A DNA stretch of 64,000 nt, taken from contig NZ_CP043488.1 of assembly GCF_008330945.1 (NCBI RefSeq), forward strand, positions 558,001-622,000. Direction: 5' to 3'. The translations under genes were made by a program, and so were the position numbers. This DNA is from Labrys sp. KNU-23. GTDB lineage: Bacteria; Pseudomonadota; Alphaproteobacteria; Rhizobiales; Labraceae. Shown one piece after another: positions 11,501-18,851 of this stretch. Position 1 is the stretch's first letter. The number at the start of each line of letters is the position of its first letter. The notes beneath the pieces were generated by a model that was given only the letters and a program-made list of their open reading frames with translations, did not search any database and had not been told where the DNA came from.

Positions 11501-14500
11501 CCTCCGGTATGGCTGGTGGTCCAGCTGCCGGCAACGGGACTGGTGGCAGCACCGGTTTGCCCGGCGAGCTTGCCTATCTGGCCGACAATCCGGTTGACGA
11601 TGTTCTCAACGGATCGGCTGGTGGCGTCGGCTCGAATGGCCAGCCCACCGACCTGGCAGGCAACCCGATCGCCGGCGCTCCCGGCAGTATCAACGGTCGC
11701 GGCACTGCCGGCACAGCGGGCAATCCAGCCGGCGATGGCCTCAATGGAACGGCCGGCAGCCACAGCGCCGGTCCAAATAGCCCGCGCGCTGGTGTCGCTG
11801 GCAATCCAGTTGGCGGTGCTCCCGATGGAGCGGCTGGTGGCATCAACTCGAACGGGCAGCCCACCACCATGGCTGGCGACCCGAATGCCGGTGCTCCGAA
11901 CGGCAACGATGGTAGCGGCAACGCCAGAACGGCCGGCGTGCCGGCCGATACTGCTGGCAATCCAGCCGGCAAGGCACCCGCTGGCGTAACCGCTGGTAAT
12001 GGCACCGGCTCGAACGGGCAGCCCACCACCATGGCTGGCGCTCCGGTCGGCGGTATGCCCAACGGCATCGATGACAGTGGCAACGCCGGATCGACCGGTA
12101 CGCCTGGCGGCACAGCTGGCAATCCTGCCGGTGCTGGCGGCAACCGTGCCGGCTCGAACGGGCAGCCCGCCACCATGGCTGGCGCTCCGGTCGGCGGTAC
12201 GCCCAACGGCATCGACGACAGCGGCAACCCAGGATCGACCGGTACGCCCGGCGGCACGGCTGGCAATCCTGCCGGTGCTGGCCGCAACGGAGCGATCGGT
12301 GGCAATGGCGCTGCTGCGAACGGCCAGCCTGCCACCACGGCAGGTAACCCGGTCGACGGCACGCCCAACGGTGTCGACGGTAGCGGCAGCGCGGGATCGG
12401 CTGGCACACCTGCCAACCCGGCCGGCAATCCAGCCGGCGATACTGCCAACGGGACTGGCGGCGGCAGCCGGTTTGGCCGTCTCCTCGCCTATCTGTCCGG
12501 CGATCAGGCTGGTGATTCTTCCGATGCAGCCGCTAGCGGTAACACGCCGTCGCGTGACCTGCCCGCCGATGGCGATCCAGCTGGCAAGACTCCCGCTGGC
12601 ACGACCGCCGGCAACGGCACCGGTCCGAACGGTCAGCCTGCTGCCGACAACCCGGTCGATGGAGCGCCCGGCGGCGTCGACGGCAGCGGCAATGCCGGAT
12701 CGGTCGGCGCGCCCGACACGGCCGGCAATCCGGTTGGCAAGGCGCTCAACAGAACAGGCGGCGGCAATGGCACTGGTTCGAACGGCCAGCCCACTCCCAT
12801 ACCTGGCAACCCGATCGCCGGCGTTCCCGACGGCATCGATGGTAGCGGCAACGCCAACACGGCTGGCGCACCTGCCAACATGGCTGGCAATCCAGCCGGC
12901 GATACCCTCAACGGGGCAGGCGGCAGCAACAGCTCCGATCCAGATGGCCAGCGCGTTGGTATAGCTGGCAATCAGGTTCGCGATGCTGCCAACGGGACTG
13001 GTGGTAGCAGCCGGTTTAGCCGCCTCCTTGCCTATCTGTCGGGTGGTCGGGCTGATGAATCCGGTGACTCGCCCAACACAGTCGGTAGCGGCAGCGCTGG
13101 AACGGCTGGCAACCCAGCGGGCACGGCACCCGCCGGCGTAACCGCTGGCAATGATACCGGCTCGAACGGCCAGCCCGCCCCCATGGCCGGCAATCCGATC
13201 GATGGCACCGCCAACGGCATCGGGGGCGGCGGCAGTGCCGGAACGACCGGCGTGCCTGCCAATACGGCTGACAATCCAGCCGGCACGGCACCCGCCGGCG
13301 TAACCGCTGGCAATGGCACCGGCTCCAACGGCCAGCCCGCCCCCATGGCCGGCAATCCGATCGATGGCACCGCCAACGGCATCGGGGGCAGCGGCAATGC
13401 CGGAACGACCGGCGTGCCTGCCGATACGGCTGGCAATCCAGCGGGCAGGGCACCCGTTGGCGTAACCGCTGACAATGGCACCGGCTCGAACGGCCAGCCC
13501 ACCCCTATGACCGGCAATCCGGTCGATGGTACTGCCAACGGCATCGGGGGCAGCGGCAATGCCGGAACGACCGGCATGCCTGCCAATACGGCTGACAATC
13601 CAGCCGGCAAGGCACCCGCCGGCGTAACCGCTGGCAATGGCACTGGCTCCAACGGCCAGCCCGCCACCATGGCCGACAATCCAGCCGGCTATGGCCTCAA
13701 CGGAACTGGCGCCCGTAATGGTGCCGGTCTCGGCAGCCAGCGCGTTGGCATAGCCGGCAATCCGGCAGGCGGTTCTCTCAGCGGAGCGGCCGGCGGCGCC
13801 GAAGCCGGCCTGAACGACCTGTCCGCCAACACGGTTGGCAATGCAATCAGCCATGCCTTCAACGGAGACGGTAGCGCCGGTTCAACCGGCAGGCTTGCCT
13901 ATCTGACCGGCAATTCGGTCGGTACGGCTGTTGGCCAGGCGGCAAGCAGCGAGGGTGCCGGATCGAATGGCGTGGTTGCAGGCCTGGTTTGCAATGTTGC
14001 TAACACCAACAACAAGGATGTCACTGGCATGCTCGCTTCCACAGCCAATAATGCGACGGGGGGCGCTGCGAACCGCGGTGCCGGCACCAATGACGCCAAC
14101 GTCCGTGGACCGAACGACGAGGCCGTCCCCGCAATCGAGATCAAGGACCTCGCCGGCATCAAGGTGATACGCCCGGTCTATGATGTGTCGGAGTCCGATG
14201 TTGATGAACGGCTCAAACGAGTCGCCGAAGCGGCGCGCTCCTACAAGCTGAAGAACGGCAAGGCTGCCCAGGGCGACCGCATCACCATCGATTATGCTGG
14301 CAATGTCAGCGAGGGCATTCCCAACGATACTGGCACCAATCGGCTACTGGTGCTCGGCTCCAAGAATTCCATTCCAGGCTTCGACGATCAGTTGATCGGT
14401 GCCAAGGCAGGGGATGAGAAGCAGGTCAACGTGACGTTTCCGAAGAACTACCAGGTTCCGTATCTGGCAGGCAAGCAAGCGACCTTCAACGTCACGGTCA

Positions 14501-15168
14501 AGGAAGTGGCCAAACCCAGCGAGGCGCTGCTTAATGACGAGACTGCAAAGCGCTTCGGGGTGGACTCGCTGGCGCGCCTGCGGACTGTCGTACGTGGCCA
14601 GATTGAGAACCAGTTCGGCTCATTGACGCGTCAGAAGGAGAAGCGGCAACTGCTCGAGCAACTCGAGGCTTCCTATCAGTTCAAGGTGCCCTCGAAGTTG
14701 GTGGAGGCCGAGTTCAACAACAACTGGGCACAGGTCAACCGTAACCTCCAGGCCACCGGTCGCACCTTTGCCGATTTCGGCACGACCGAGGACAAAGCGC
14801 GTGTTGAATATATCCGGCTGGCAGAGCGGCGCACGCGCCTCGGCCTGATCCTCGTCGAGATCGGGAGGCAGGCGAACATCTCGGTTTCGAACGAGGAACT
14901 GCAGCGCGGGTTGCTCCTGCAGATAGGCCGGTTCCCAGCCGATCAGCAACAGCGCCTGCTCGGTCTCTACCGCTCCAGGCCGCAGGTGTTGAATGCGCTG
15001 CGTGCGCAAATATTCGAGGACAAAGTCGTCAACTATCTTCTCGGCCGGATTTCCTTCACCGAGAAGAAAGTGAGCAAGAAAGAACTGATGGCAATCGACA
15101 CAACGGTCGACGCCAGCGCTGGGGCCAAGCCAGCCACAAAGGCGACCGTGAAAACGAAGGCCAAGTAG
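5596..15168 (+). CDS. Giant exported Gly/Asn/Pro-repeat protein fused to a trigger factor lacking the ribosome-binding domain
   Basis: 3190 aa. Residues 1-32 look like a Sec signal peptide: basic MSRISRRSHF, hydrophobic FLSTATIALVSALVS, then SASA before GGLG. Then come block A (about 33-257, GGKASVGGK-type repeats), block B (258-1250, 27-residue GGDGGLGGTLGGAVGGL repeats), block C (1252-1336, about 17 NTGGG units) and block D (1337-2840, AGNPVGGAPNG-type repeats). From about 2845 the sequence becomes an ordinary alphaproteobacterial trigger factor: the linker that follows the Tig N-domain (PAIEIKDLAGIKV), an FKBP-type PPIase domain (about 2892-2975: GDRITIDYAGNV, IPGFDDQLIGAKAGDEK) and the C-terminal chaperone domain to about 3165 (VSKKELMAID). 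The Tig ribosome-binding domain with its GFRxGKxP loop is absent. AGGAG lies 8 bases before the ATG. Role unknown; a self-chaperoning surface or periplasmic protein is inference. Confidence 0.85.
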   Translation: MSRISRRSHFFLSTATIALVSALVSQGDSASAGGLGVGGASTGGLGGSVGGLGGSLGGASVGGRSTGGGPSVGGKASVGGKSTGSGASVSGKASVGGKSTGGGASVGGKASVGGKSTGSGPSVGGKAGGGVSAGGKASVGGKAGGGVSAGGKASVGGKAGGGVSAGGKASVGGKAGGGVSAGGKASVGGKAGGGVSAGGKATVGGKSIGSGPSVGGKAGGGVSVGGKASVGGKSTGSGPSVGGKAGGGVSAGGGVSVGGLGGTLGGAVGGLTGAIGGIGGIGGDGGLGGTLGGAVGGLTGAIGGIGGIGGDGGLGGTLGGAVGGLTGAIGGIGGIGGDGGLGGTLGGAVGGLTGAIGGIGGIGGDGGLGGTLGGAVGGLTGAIGGIGGIGGDGGLGGTLGGAVGGLTGAIGGIGGIGGDGGLGGVVGGLTGAIGGIGGDGGLGGTLGGAVGGLAGAIGGIGGDGGLGGTLGGAVGGLTGAIGGIGGIGGDGGLGGTLGGAVGGLTGAIGGIGGIGGDGGLGGTLGGAVGGLAGAIGGIGGIGGDGGLGGTLGGAVGGLTGAIGGIGGIGGDGGLGGTLGGAVGGLTGAIGGIGGIGGDGGLGGTLGGAVGGLAGAIGGIGGIGGDGGLGGTLGGAVGGLTGAIGGIGGIGGDGGLGGTLGGAVGGLAGAIGGIGGIGGDGGLGGTLGGAVGGLTGAIGGIGGIGGDGGLGGTLGGAVGGLAGAIGGIGGIGGIGGDGGLGGTLGGAVGGLTGAIGGIGGDGGLGGVVGGLAGAIGGIGGIGGDGGLGGTLGGAVGGLTGAIGGIGGIGGDGGLGGTLGGAVGGLAGAIGGIGGIGGDGGLGGTLGGAVGGLTGAIGGIGGIGGDGGLGGTLGGAVGGLAGAIGGIGGIGGIGGIGGDGGLGGTLGGLTGAIGGIGGIGGDGGLGGTLGGAVGGLTGAIGGIGGDGGLGGVVSGLTGAIGGIGGIGGDGGLGGTLGGAVGGLTGAIGGIGGDGGLGGVVGGLAGAIGGIEGDGGLGGVVGGLTGAIGGLGGEDGLGGIVGGLTGGVGGDGGLGGVVGGLTGAIGGVGGDGGLGGVVGGLTGAIGGIGGDGGLGGVVGGLAGAIGGVGGDGGLGGVVGGLTGAIGGLGGEDGLGGIVGGLTGGVGGDGGLGGVVGGLTGAIGGVGGDGGLGGVVGGLTGAIGGDGGLGGAIGGLGGEDGLGGIVGGLTGGVGGDGGLGGVVGGLTGAIGGVGGTLGDAVGDLTGAIAGIGGDGGGNTGGGNTGGGNTGGGNTGGGNTGGGNTGGGNTGGGNTGGGNTGGGNTGGGNTGGGNTGGGNTGGGNTGGGNTGGGNTGGGNTGSGSPGVGDIGGGSGGDVADNNAAGNRVDCDASADGNCSGSRDDLAGLPNGLPGAPNGINDSGNAGLAGAPANAAGNPVGGAPNGAADGAGSDGQPSNIAGNPVEGVPSGISGSGNAGSAGAPANAAGNPVGGAPNGAADGAGSDGQPSNIAGNPIEGVPSGISGSGNAGSAGAPANTAGNPVGDALAGAAGNNGTGLGSLPSGTAGAPDAGNGTGGGTGLPGELAYLANNPVDDVLNGSAGGIGSNRQPTGVAGNPIAGAPGSKNGHGAAGTAGNPAGDALNGAAGGNSTGPNSQRAGAAANPVGGAPGSADGRSTAGTTGNALNGATGGNGMGPNGQPTGVAGNPIAGAPGSNSGLGTAGNPVGDGLNGAAGSNSTGPNSQRAGVAGNPVGGPLNGAADNNGTGLGSLPSGTAGGPDAGNGTDGSTGLTSELAYLAYLANNPVDDVLNGSAGGIGSNGQPTGVAGNPIAGAPGNINGRGTAGNPTGDALSRATGGNSAGPGSQPAGVSGNPVGGAPNGAAGSNGSSGQPANMAGSPVAGAPNGINGSGNAGSAGAPANAAGNPVGDAPNGAVGSNGRPANRAGSPVAGAPNGINGSGNAGSAGAPANAAGNPVGDAPNGAVGSNGTGLGSVPSGMAGGPAAGNGTGGSTGLPGELAYLADNPVDDVLNGSAGGVGSNGQPTDLAGNPIAGAPGSINGRGTAGTAGNPAGDGLNGTAGSHSAGPNSPRAGVAGNPVGGAPDGAAGGINSNGQPTTMAGDPNAGAPNGNDGSGNARTAGVPADTAGNPAGKAPAGVTAGNGTGSNGQPTTMAGAPVGGMPNGIDDSGNAGSTGTPGGTAGNPAGAGGNRAGSNGQPATMAGAPVGGTPNGIDDSGNPGSTGTPGGTAGNPAGAGRNGAIGGNGAAANGQPATTAGNPVDGTPNGVDGSGSAGSAGTPANPAGNPAGDTANGTGGGSRFGRLLAYLSGDQAGDSSDAAASGNTPSRDLPADGDPAGKTPAGTTAGNGTGPNGQPAADNPVDGAPGGVDGSGNAGSVGAPDTAGNPVGKALNRTGGGNGTGSNGQPTPIPGNPIAGVPDGIDGSGNANTAGAPANMAGNPAGDTLNGAGGSNSSDPDGQRVGIAGNQVRDAANGTGGSSRFSRLLAYLSGGRADESGDSPNTVGSGSAGTAGNPAGTAPAGVTAGNDTGSNGQPAPMAGNPIDGTANGIGGGGSAGTTGVPANTADNPAGTAPAGVTAGNGTGSNGQPAPMAGNPIDGTANGIGGSGNAGTTGVPADTAGNPAGRAPVGVTADNGTGSNGQPTPMTGNPVDGTANGIGGSGNAGTTGMPANTADNPAGKAPAGVTAGNGTGSNGQPATMADNPAGYGLNGTGARNGAGLGSQRVGIAGNPAGGSLSGAAGGAEAGLNDLSANTVGNAISHAFNGDGSAGSTGRLAYLTGNSVGTAVGQAASSEGAGSNGVVAGLVCNVANTNNKDVTGMLASTANNATGGAANRGAGTNDANVRGPNDEAVPAIEIKDLAGIKVIRPVYDVSESDVDERLKRVAEAARSYKLKNGKAAQGDRITIDYAGNVSEGIPNDTGTNRLLVLGSKNSIPGFDDQLIGAKAGDEKQVNVTFPKNYQVPYLAGKQATFNVTVKEVAKPSEALLNDETAKRFGVDSLARLRTVVRGQIENQFGSLTRQKEKRQLLEQLEASYQFKVPSKLVEAEFNNNWAQVNRNLQATGRTFADFGTTEDKARVEYIRLAERRTRLGLILVEIGRQANISVSNEELQRGLLLQIGRFPADQQQRLLGLYRSRPQVLNALRAQIFEDKVVNYLLGRISFTEKKVSKKELMAIDTTVDASAGAKPATKATVKTKAK
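5962..6205 (+). repeat. 48-bp tandem repeats inside the giant gene (block A)
   Basis: About five head-to-tail copies of a 48-bp unit encode GGKAGGGVSAGGKASV. The first four copies are essentially identical at the DNA level, including third codon positions; the last has diverged. Such identity points to recent tandem duplication or ongoing homogenisation. Confidence 0.9.
6367..9345 (+). repeat. 81-bp tandem repeats inside the giant gene (block B)
   Basis: About twenty copies of a 27-residue unit, GLGGTLGGAVGGLTGAIGG followed by IGGIGGDG, run from about 6367 to about 8400. Shorter variants follow to about 9345 (GLGGVVGGLTGAIGG with GVGGDG, and GEDGLGGIVGGLTGGVGG). Copies vary at synonymous sites and in the number of GGI triplets. 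Exact counts from this sequence may be affected by assembly. Confidence 0.85.
9349..9603 (+). repeat. 15-bp tandem repeats encoding NTGGG (block C)
   Basis: About 17 uninterrupted copies of a 15-bp unit (GGCGGCAACACSGGT type) give a Gly-Gly-Gly-Asn-Thr run. It sits exactly between the Gly/Ile/Leu block and the Asn/Pro block and may be a flexible spacer. As a perfect in-frame microsatellite, copy-number change would alter length without a frameshift. Confidence 0.9.
9607..14100 (+). repeat. Degenerate Asn/Pro/Gly repeats with recurring LAYL motif (block D)
   Basis: Irregular repeats with the core AGNPVGGAPNG. There is a nearly exact 156-bp (52-residue) duplication: 9805-9960 matches 9961-10116. 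Six short hydrophobic LAYL motifs punctuate the block, starting near 10273, 10903, 11569, 12484, 13027 and 13894. Three of the six are followed by NPVDDVLNGSAGG. The rest is almost free of charged and aromatic residues. Confidence 0.8.
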
Positions 15169-15187
15169 TACGGCTGTTCGGCTATTG

Positions 15188-15212
15188 CGAAGGCCGCCAT
15201 CGGCGGCCTTCG
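15188..15212 (+). terminator. Strong hairpin terminator after the giant gene
   Basis: Perfect 11-bp stem, CGAAGGCCGCC paired with GGCGGCCTTCG around a 3-base loop, starting 20 bases after the stop codon. The tail (TCGTCTGT) is only moderately T-rich. It separates the giant gene from the downstream protease; the rest of the 359-base gap shows nothing recognisable. Confidence 0.8.
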
Positions 15213-15527
15213 TCGTCTGTGAGGATGCGTTTCCGGCCTGAGCCGGGCAGTCACCCGCGAGGTAGCCGTGTCCGGGCAGCCCTAAGCTGGCCGCGCGTGA
15301 TCCTGGCCGACGCCGCCCGTCAGCCGATCCTGTCGTCATCGACGGCAGCAGGCGCGAGTCCGCGTCCCAGCTCATTGGTTGGATGGCGCCGAACGAGCAA
15401 CAAAATGCGGCCATAATCGAGGTATCATTTTCGCGGGCGCTTGCCTGGGGGTAAAGTGAGGCGGGACTGGAAGGCGCATCGAGTCCGTTTGGACTCAAGC
15501 TTGGCTTCCAACAGATGAGATCCCCCC

Positions 15528-16823
15528 ATGCGTAGTCTTGCCCTCATGTTGACCGGAGCCGCTCTTGGCGCTCTCGGCACGGTTGCGCTGACGCAATCCC
15601 CTGTTTCCTTTGTCGGCCGGGCCCAGGCATCCCTGGCGGATAGCTACCAGCAGCTCAACCTGTTCGGCGACGTGTTCGAGCGGGTGCGTTCGGACTATGT
15701 CGAGCAGCCCGAGGATGGCAAGCTGGTGGAAGCGGCCATCAACGGCATGCTGACCTCGCTCGATCCGCATTCGAGCTACATGGATGCCAAGAGCTTCCAG
15801 GACATGCAGGTGCAGACCAAGGGCGAGTTCGGAGGCCTCGGCATCGAAGTCACCATGGAGGACAATGCCCTCAAGGTGGTGTCGCCGATCGATGATTCGC
15901 CCGCCTCCAAGGCTGGGATCCTGGCGGGTGACGTGATCACCGCGCTCGACGGCGATGCGGTACAGGGCATGAACATGGAGCAGGCCGTCGACAAGATGCG
16001 CGGTGCCGTCAACACGCCGATCACGCTCAGGATCCTGCGAGCGGGCAAGGGAGCTCCCTTCGACGTCAAACTCGTGCGCGACATCGTCAAGGTCGCTTCG
16101 GTGAGAGACGAGAAGCTCGGCAATGACATCGGCTATATCCGCATCAGCCAGTTCACCGAGCAGACCTTCGATGGCTTGAAGAAGAGCATCGACAAGCTGA
16201 GCAAGGATATTGGCCAGGACAAGCTCAAGGGCTATGTCATCGACCTGCGCAACAACCCGGGCGGCCTGCTCGACCAGGCCGTTTCCGTTTCCAGCGCCTT
16301 TCTGGGACGCGGCGAGGTCGTTTCGACACGGGGACGCCAAGCCGACGATATACAACGCTTCGCGGCAAGTGGCCCCGATCTCACCAAGGGCAAACCCATC
16401 GTGGTGCTGGTCAATGGCGGCTCGGCATCGGCGTCGGAGATCGTGGCCGGCGCCCTGCAGGACCACAAGCGCGCCACCATCCTGGGCACGCGTTCCTTCG
16501 GCAAGGGCTCGGTGCAGACCATCATCCCGCTGCAGGGCAATGGCGCGCTGCGCCTGACCACGGCCCGCTACTACACGCCGTCAGGACGCTCGATCCAGGC
16601 CAAGGGCATCGAGCCTGAGATCGTGGTGCAGGAGAACGTGCCCGACGATCTCAAGGGCAAGGACCAGACCAAGGGCGAATCCGGCCTCAAGGGCCATCTG
16701 GCCAATCCGGATGCCGACAACAAGACGGAGGAAGGCGGTTCCTCGGCCTATGTGCCTGCCAATGAAAAGGACGACACCCAGCTCAACAAGGCGGTCGAGA
16801 TCCTGCGGGGGCGCCCATCCTGA
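15528..16823 (+). CDS. ctpA: S41-family C-terminal processing peptidase (CtpA/Prc type)
   Basis: Periplasmic tail-specific serine protease, 431 aa. An N-terminal hydrophobic segment (LALMLTGAALGALGTVALTQ) is a signal peptide or anchor. A PDZ domain lies at about 95-180 (KGEFGGLGIEVTMED, SPASKAGILAGDVI). The catalytic domain has the Ser/Lys dyad: Ser301 in NGGSASASEI and Lys326 in GTRSFGKGSVQ. Their 25-residue spacing matches Prc. The C-terminal tail after about 375 is Lys/Asp/Gly-rich and probably disordered. Rhizobial ctpA usually sits with rlmH and an EnvC-like peptidase; here it follows the giant repeat gene, so it may be a paralogue dedicated to that protein. A terminator separates the two, so any functional link is inference. 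Confidence 0.93.
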   Translation: MRSLALMLTGAALGALGTVALTQSPVSFVGRAQASLADSYQQLNLFGDVFERVRSDYVEQPEDGKLVEAAINGMLTSLDPHSSYMDAKSFQDMQVQTKGEFGGLGIEVTMEDNALKVVSPIDDSPASKAGILAGDVITALDGDAVQGMNMEQAVDKMRGAVNTPITLRILRAGKGAPFDVKLVRDIVKVASVRDEKLGNDIGYIRISQFTEQTFDGLKKSIDKLSKDIGQDKLKGYVIDLRNNPGGLLDQAVSVSSAFLGRGEVVSTRGRQADDIQRFAASGPDLTKGKPIVVLVNGGSASASEIVAGALQDHKRATILGTRSFGKGSVQTIIPLQGNGALRLTTARYYTPSGRSIQAKGIEPEIVVQENVPDDLKGKDQTKGESGLKGHLANPDADNKTEEGGSSAYVPANEKDDTQLNKAVEILRGRPS

Positions 16824-16982
16824 CTGCTTCTGCCCGCAGAATCTAAGGGGCTGGGTATGGCGTCAATTCGCGTTCAAACGTCCCGGGTTTGGAAGCGCGG
16901 TGATCTCGATCTCGCCATTCGGTAATGGACGGAAATGTCAGTGGCAGGTCACCCGCCAGCCTGATCGGCGCGGCCCCTTTTC

Positions 16983-17576
16983 TCAAAGGCGTGCAACCTG
17001 ACCGAGGTGAATATAGCGGTCCACAAGGGCCTTTTCGGCAGTAAAAGGGTGCCATTTCCAGCCTTGGTGGGTGAAGCCGACGAGAATGACTCGAAGATGG
17101 GGAAAGCGCTGGAGAACATAGTGGAGGGCCAGCATTCCACTGCTCGGCACCACATAGGGCGAGGGGGCAAAATCGGCCAGGTCACGATCGACGTCATCAT
17201 GGATCTCGCGATCGAAAACGAGAAAGTCCTTGCCGGTGGCGGCGGGGCAGGTCGCGAATCTCGCTGTATAGTCATCGCAGAAATCCGCAAGATCCGGCCA
17301 GTTACCCGTGATGGAATCCTTCAATTCGAGAAATTTGCCTGGATTGCGCACACACCATAGTTCGCGCGCCTCTCGGATCGCCGGATGGGATTGCCAAGTG
17401 GCGGAGGCCGGCATTGAGCGGCCGGGCCGGCCCGTGTTGCAGACGGCCACCGCATGCGTCGGGCCTGGCAGATCGCTATAGGATCGGCAGTCGTTGAATC
17501 GGACAACGAAGCTGGCCTCGTCAATAAAGGGGCGTGCGGCAGATGAGATGGGGCCGTTGCCAACCAACAGGATCAT
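16983..17576 (-). CDS. GT29-like small protein ('urease operon accessory protein' family of rhizobia)
   Basis: 197 aa. The N-terminus MILLVGNGPIS, the motif FVVRFNDCRSY and the later VPSSGMLALHYVLQRFP recall the sialyl motifs of glycosyltransferase family 29. They match the short proteins annotated in rhizobia as urease operon accessory protein. No urease gene is nearby, so that name says nothing about its job here. It would be a cytoplasmic nucleotide-sugar-dependent transferase if active; the donor and acceptor are unknown. It is a single gene on the minus strand, convergent with ctpA. Confidence 0.7.
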   Translation of the reverse strand: MILLVGNGPISSAARPFIDEASFVVRFNDCRSYSDLPGPTHAVAVCNTGRPGRSMPASATWQSHPAIREARELWCVRNPGKFLELKDSITGNWPDLADFCDDYTARFATCPAATGKDFLVFDREIHDDVDRDLADFAPSPYVVPSSGMLALHYVLQRFPHLRVILVGFTHQGWKWHPFTAEKALVDRYIHLGQVARL

Positions 17577-18316
17577 GCAGTAGCCAAATAAGACCGTGGC
17601 ACCCGGCGATCAGGATCACGATATTGCAAATTCACAATTTTTCGACATTGCGATTGGGGCGAGGTTTTTAGCATAGGTACGCGCCTGTGGAACAGCGCGA
17701 TAGCGCCTGGCGCGGCCGACGTCCGTCCGGGGCGCGTCAGGCGAAAGCCTCCTGATGGGATAGTTGCCTTATCGGCCGCGTCATGCGGGGAAGGGGACAC
17801 CGGGCCGGCCTGTTCACGCCAAGGCCTGTTCGAACGGGACCCTGCTTGGCGTGGACCTGACCAGGATGGTGAGTCAGGTGGTTGAAGGGTGCAACGGCAC
17901 AGAGGGCCGTTGGCTTCCAGATCCGCGTTGAGCCGTCCTCAGGATACCAAACAACCATCCCATCGAGGTACATCGAGCAATCGGGTTGCCCACCCTGCAA
18001 TTTCCTCATTCCGTTGCAAACGAAGCCCTGTTTGCGATTTCCGTTAAACTGGCGTCTGGTCGAGCAATCCTGCCCGAGCGCGCGGTCACCATCCCGTACC
18101 AGACCACCCGGTGATGGCGGTGGAAGTTCAGGCCTGCATGGGGGCATGAGCCGGCTGAGTTCGCACGACGGTCGATTTGATCGGAAGAATGGGCACGCCG
18201 TGGAAAAGAGGCATTCCAGGATATGCAGACGAGGCTATGATCTCGAAGCATGCGCAGCCTGAGAACAGCGTATGCTTTTCTCGCGAACATCGAGTCCAAC
18301 CAGGGGAGGGATCTTT
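17577..18316. other. Gap with a possible decayed Cys-containing gene on the minus strand
   Basis: I see no intact gene. On the minus strand, about 18030 down to 17870, one frame reads GFVCNGMRKLQGGQPDC followed by an aromatic stretch (MVVWYPEDG) and WKPTALC. The regular Cys/Gly/Trp pattern looks like a genuine domain fragment, but I do not recognise it and both flanks look non-coding. The cupin gene's ribosome site is at the right end. Confidence 0.35.
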
Positions 18317-18769
18317 ATGACGACGGAATTGGATGGCGGCATCACGCAGCACGGCCAAGGCTATGAGCAGGTCGAATGGAACATCCTCGGCCAGCGGTAT
18401 TTTCCGAAAGCCGATTGCGAGTCGACCTTTGCCTTCGAGGCGAATTCCGAGGCCGGGCAGTTCGTGCCAGTCCACATCCATCCGACGCAGGATGAGTTCA
18501 TCTTTCTGCTGGAGGGCCAGCTGGAGCTGAAACTCGACGGAAAATGGATGACGGCGAGACCTGGCGACCTGGTGCGCATGCCGCGCGGCATTCCGCATGG
18601 CTATTTCAACAAGTCGGACAAGCCCGCTCGAGCGCTTTTCTGGGTGTCTCCTGCCGGCAGGCTGCGTGATCTGTTCAAGACGCTGCACAACATGTCCGAC
18701 GTCGAAGCGGTCATACGCGCCTCTGCCGAGCACGACGTCGATTTCCTGCCTCAAGACGCCAACGACTGA
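18317..18769 (+). CDS. Cupin domain protein
   Basis: 150 aa, single cupin_2 barrel. The metal-binding motif 1 is VPVHIHPTQDEFIFLLEGQ (two His and a Glu). Motif 2 is PRGIPHGYFN. A C-terminal helical tail (RLRDLFKTLHNMSDVEAVI) is typical of the cupins annotated as quercetin-dioxygenase-like or polyketide-cyclase-like. The substrate cannot be told. The frame is open from 18272, but ATG 18317 has AGGGGAGGGA directly upstream. The hydrolase gene starts 82 bases later on the same strand, so the two may be co-expressed. Confidence 0.85.
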   Translation: MTTELDGGITQHGQGYEQVEWNILGQRYFPKADCESTFAFEANSEAGQFVPVHIHPTQDEFIFLLEGQLELKLDGKWMTARPGDLVRMPRGIPHGYFNKSDKPARALFWVSPAGRLRDLFKTLHNMSDVEAVIRASAEHDVDFLPQDAND

Positions 18770-18851
18770 GTATCGGAAATTCCGGAAAGCGAGAGCGGGG
18801 TGGCGAGAGCGCTCGCTACCCGAGCGGGAAGCCCGCAAGCGAGAGAGAAAT

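Noticed and set aside
5670..13854. Two very long minus-strand open frames (1528 and 1351 codons) opposite the giant gene
   Set aside because: They are mirror images of the repeats (Pro-rich and Ala/Ser/Arg-rich) caused by the biased codons. The plus frame has a ribosome site, signal peptide and a recognisable domain; the minus frames have none.
16983..17576. Part of a urease operon
   Set aside because: The family name suggests it, but no urease structural or accessory gene is in the window.
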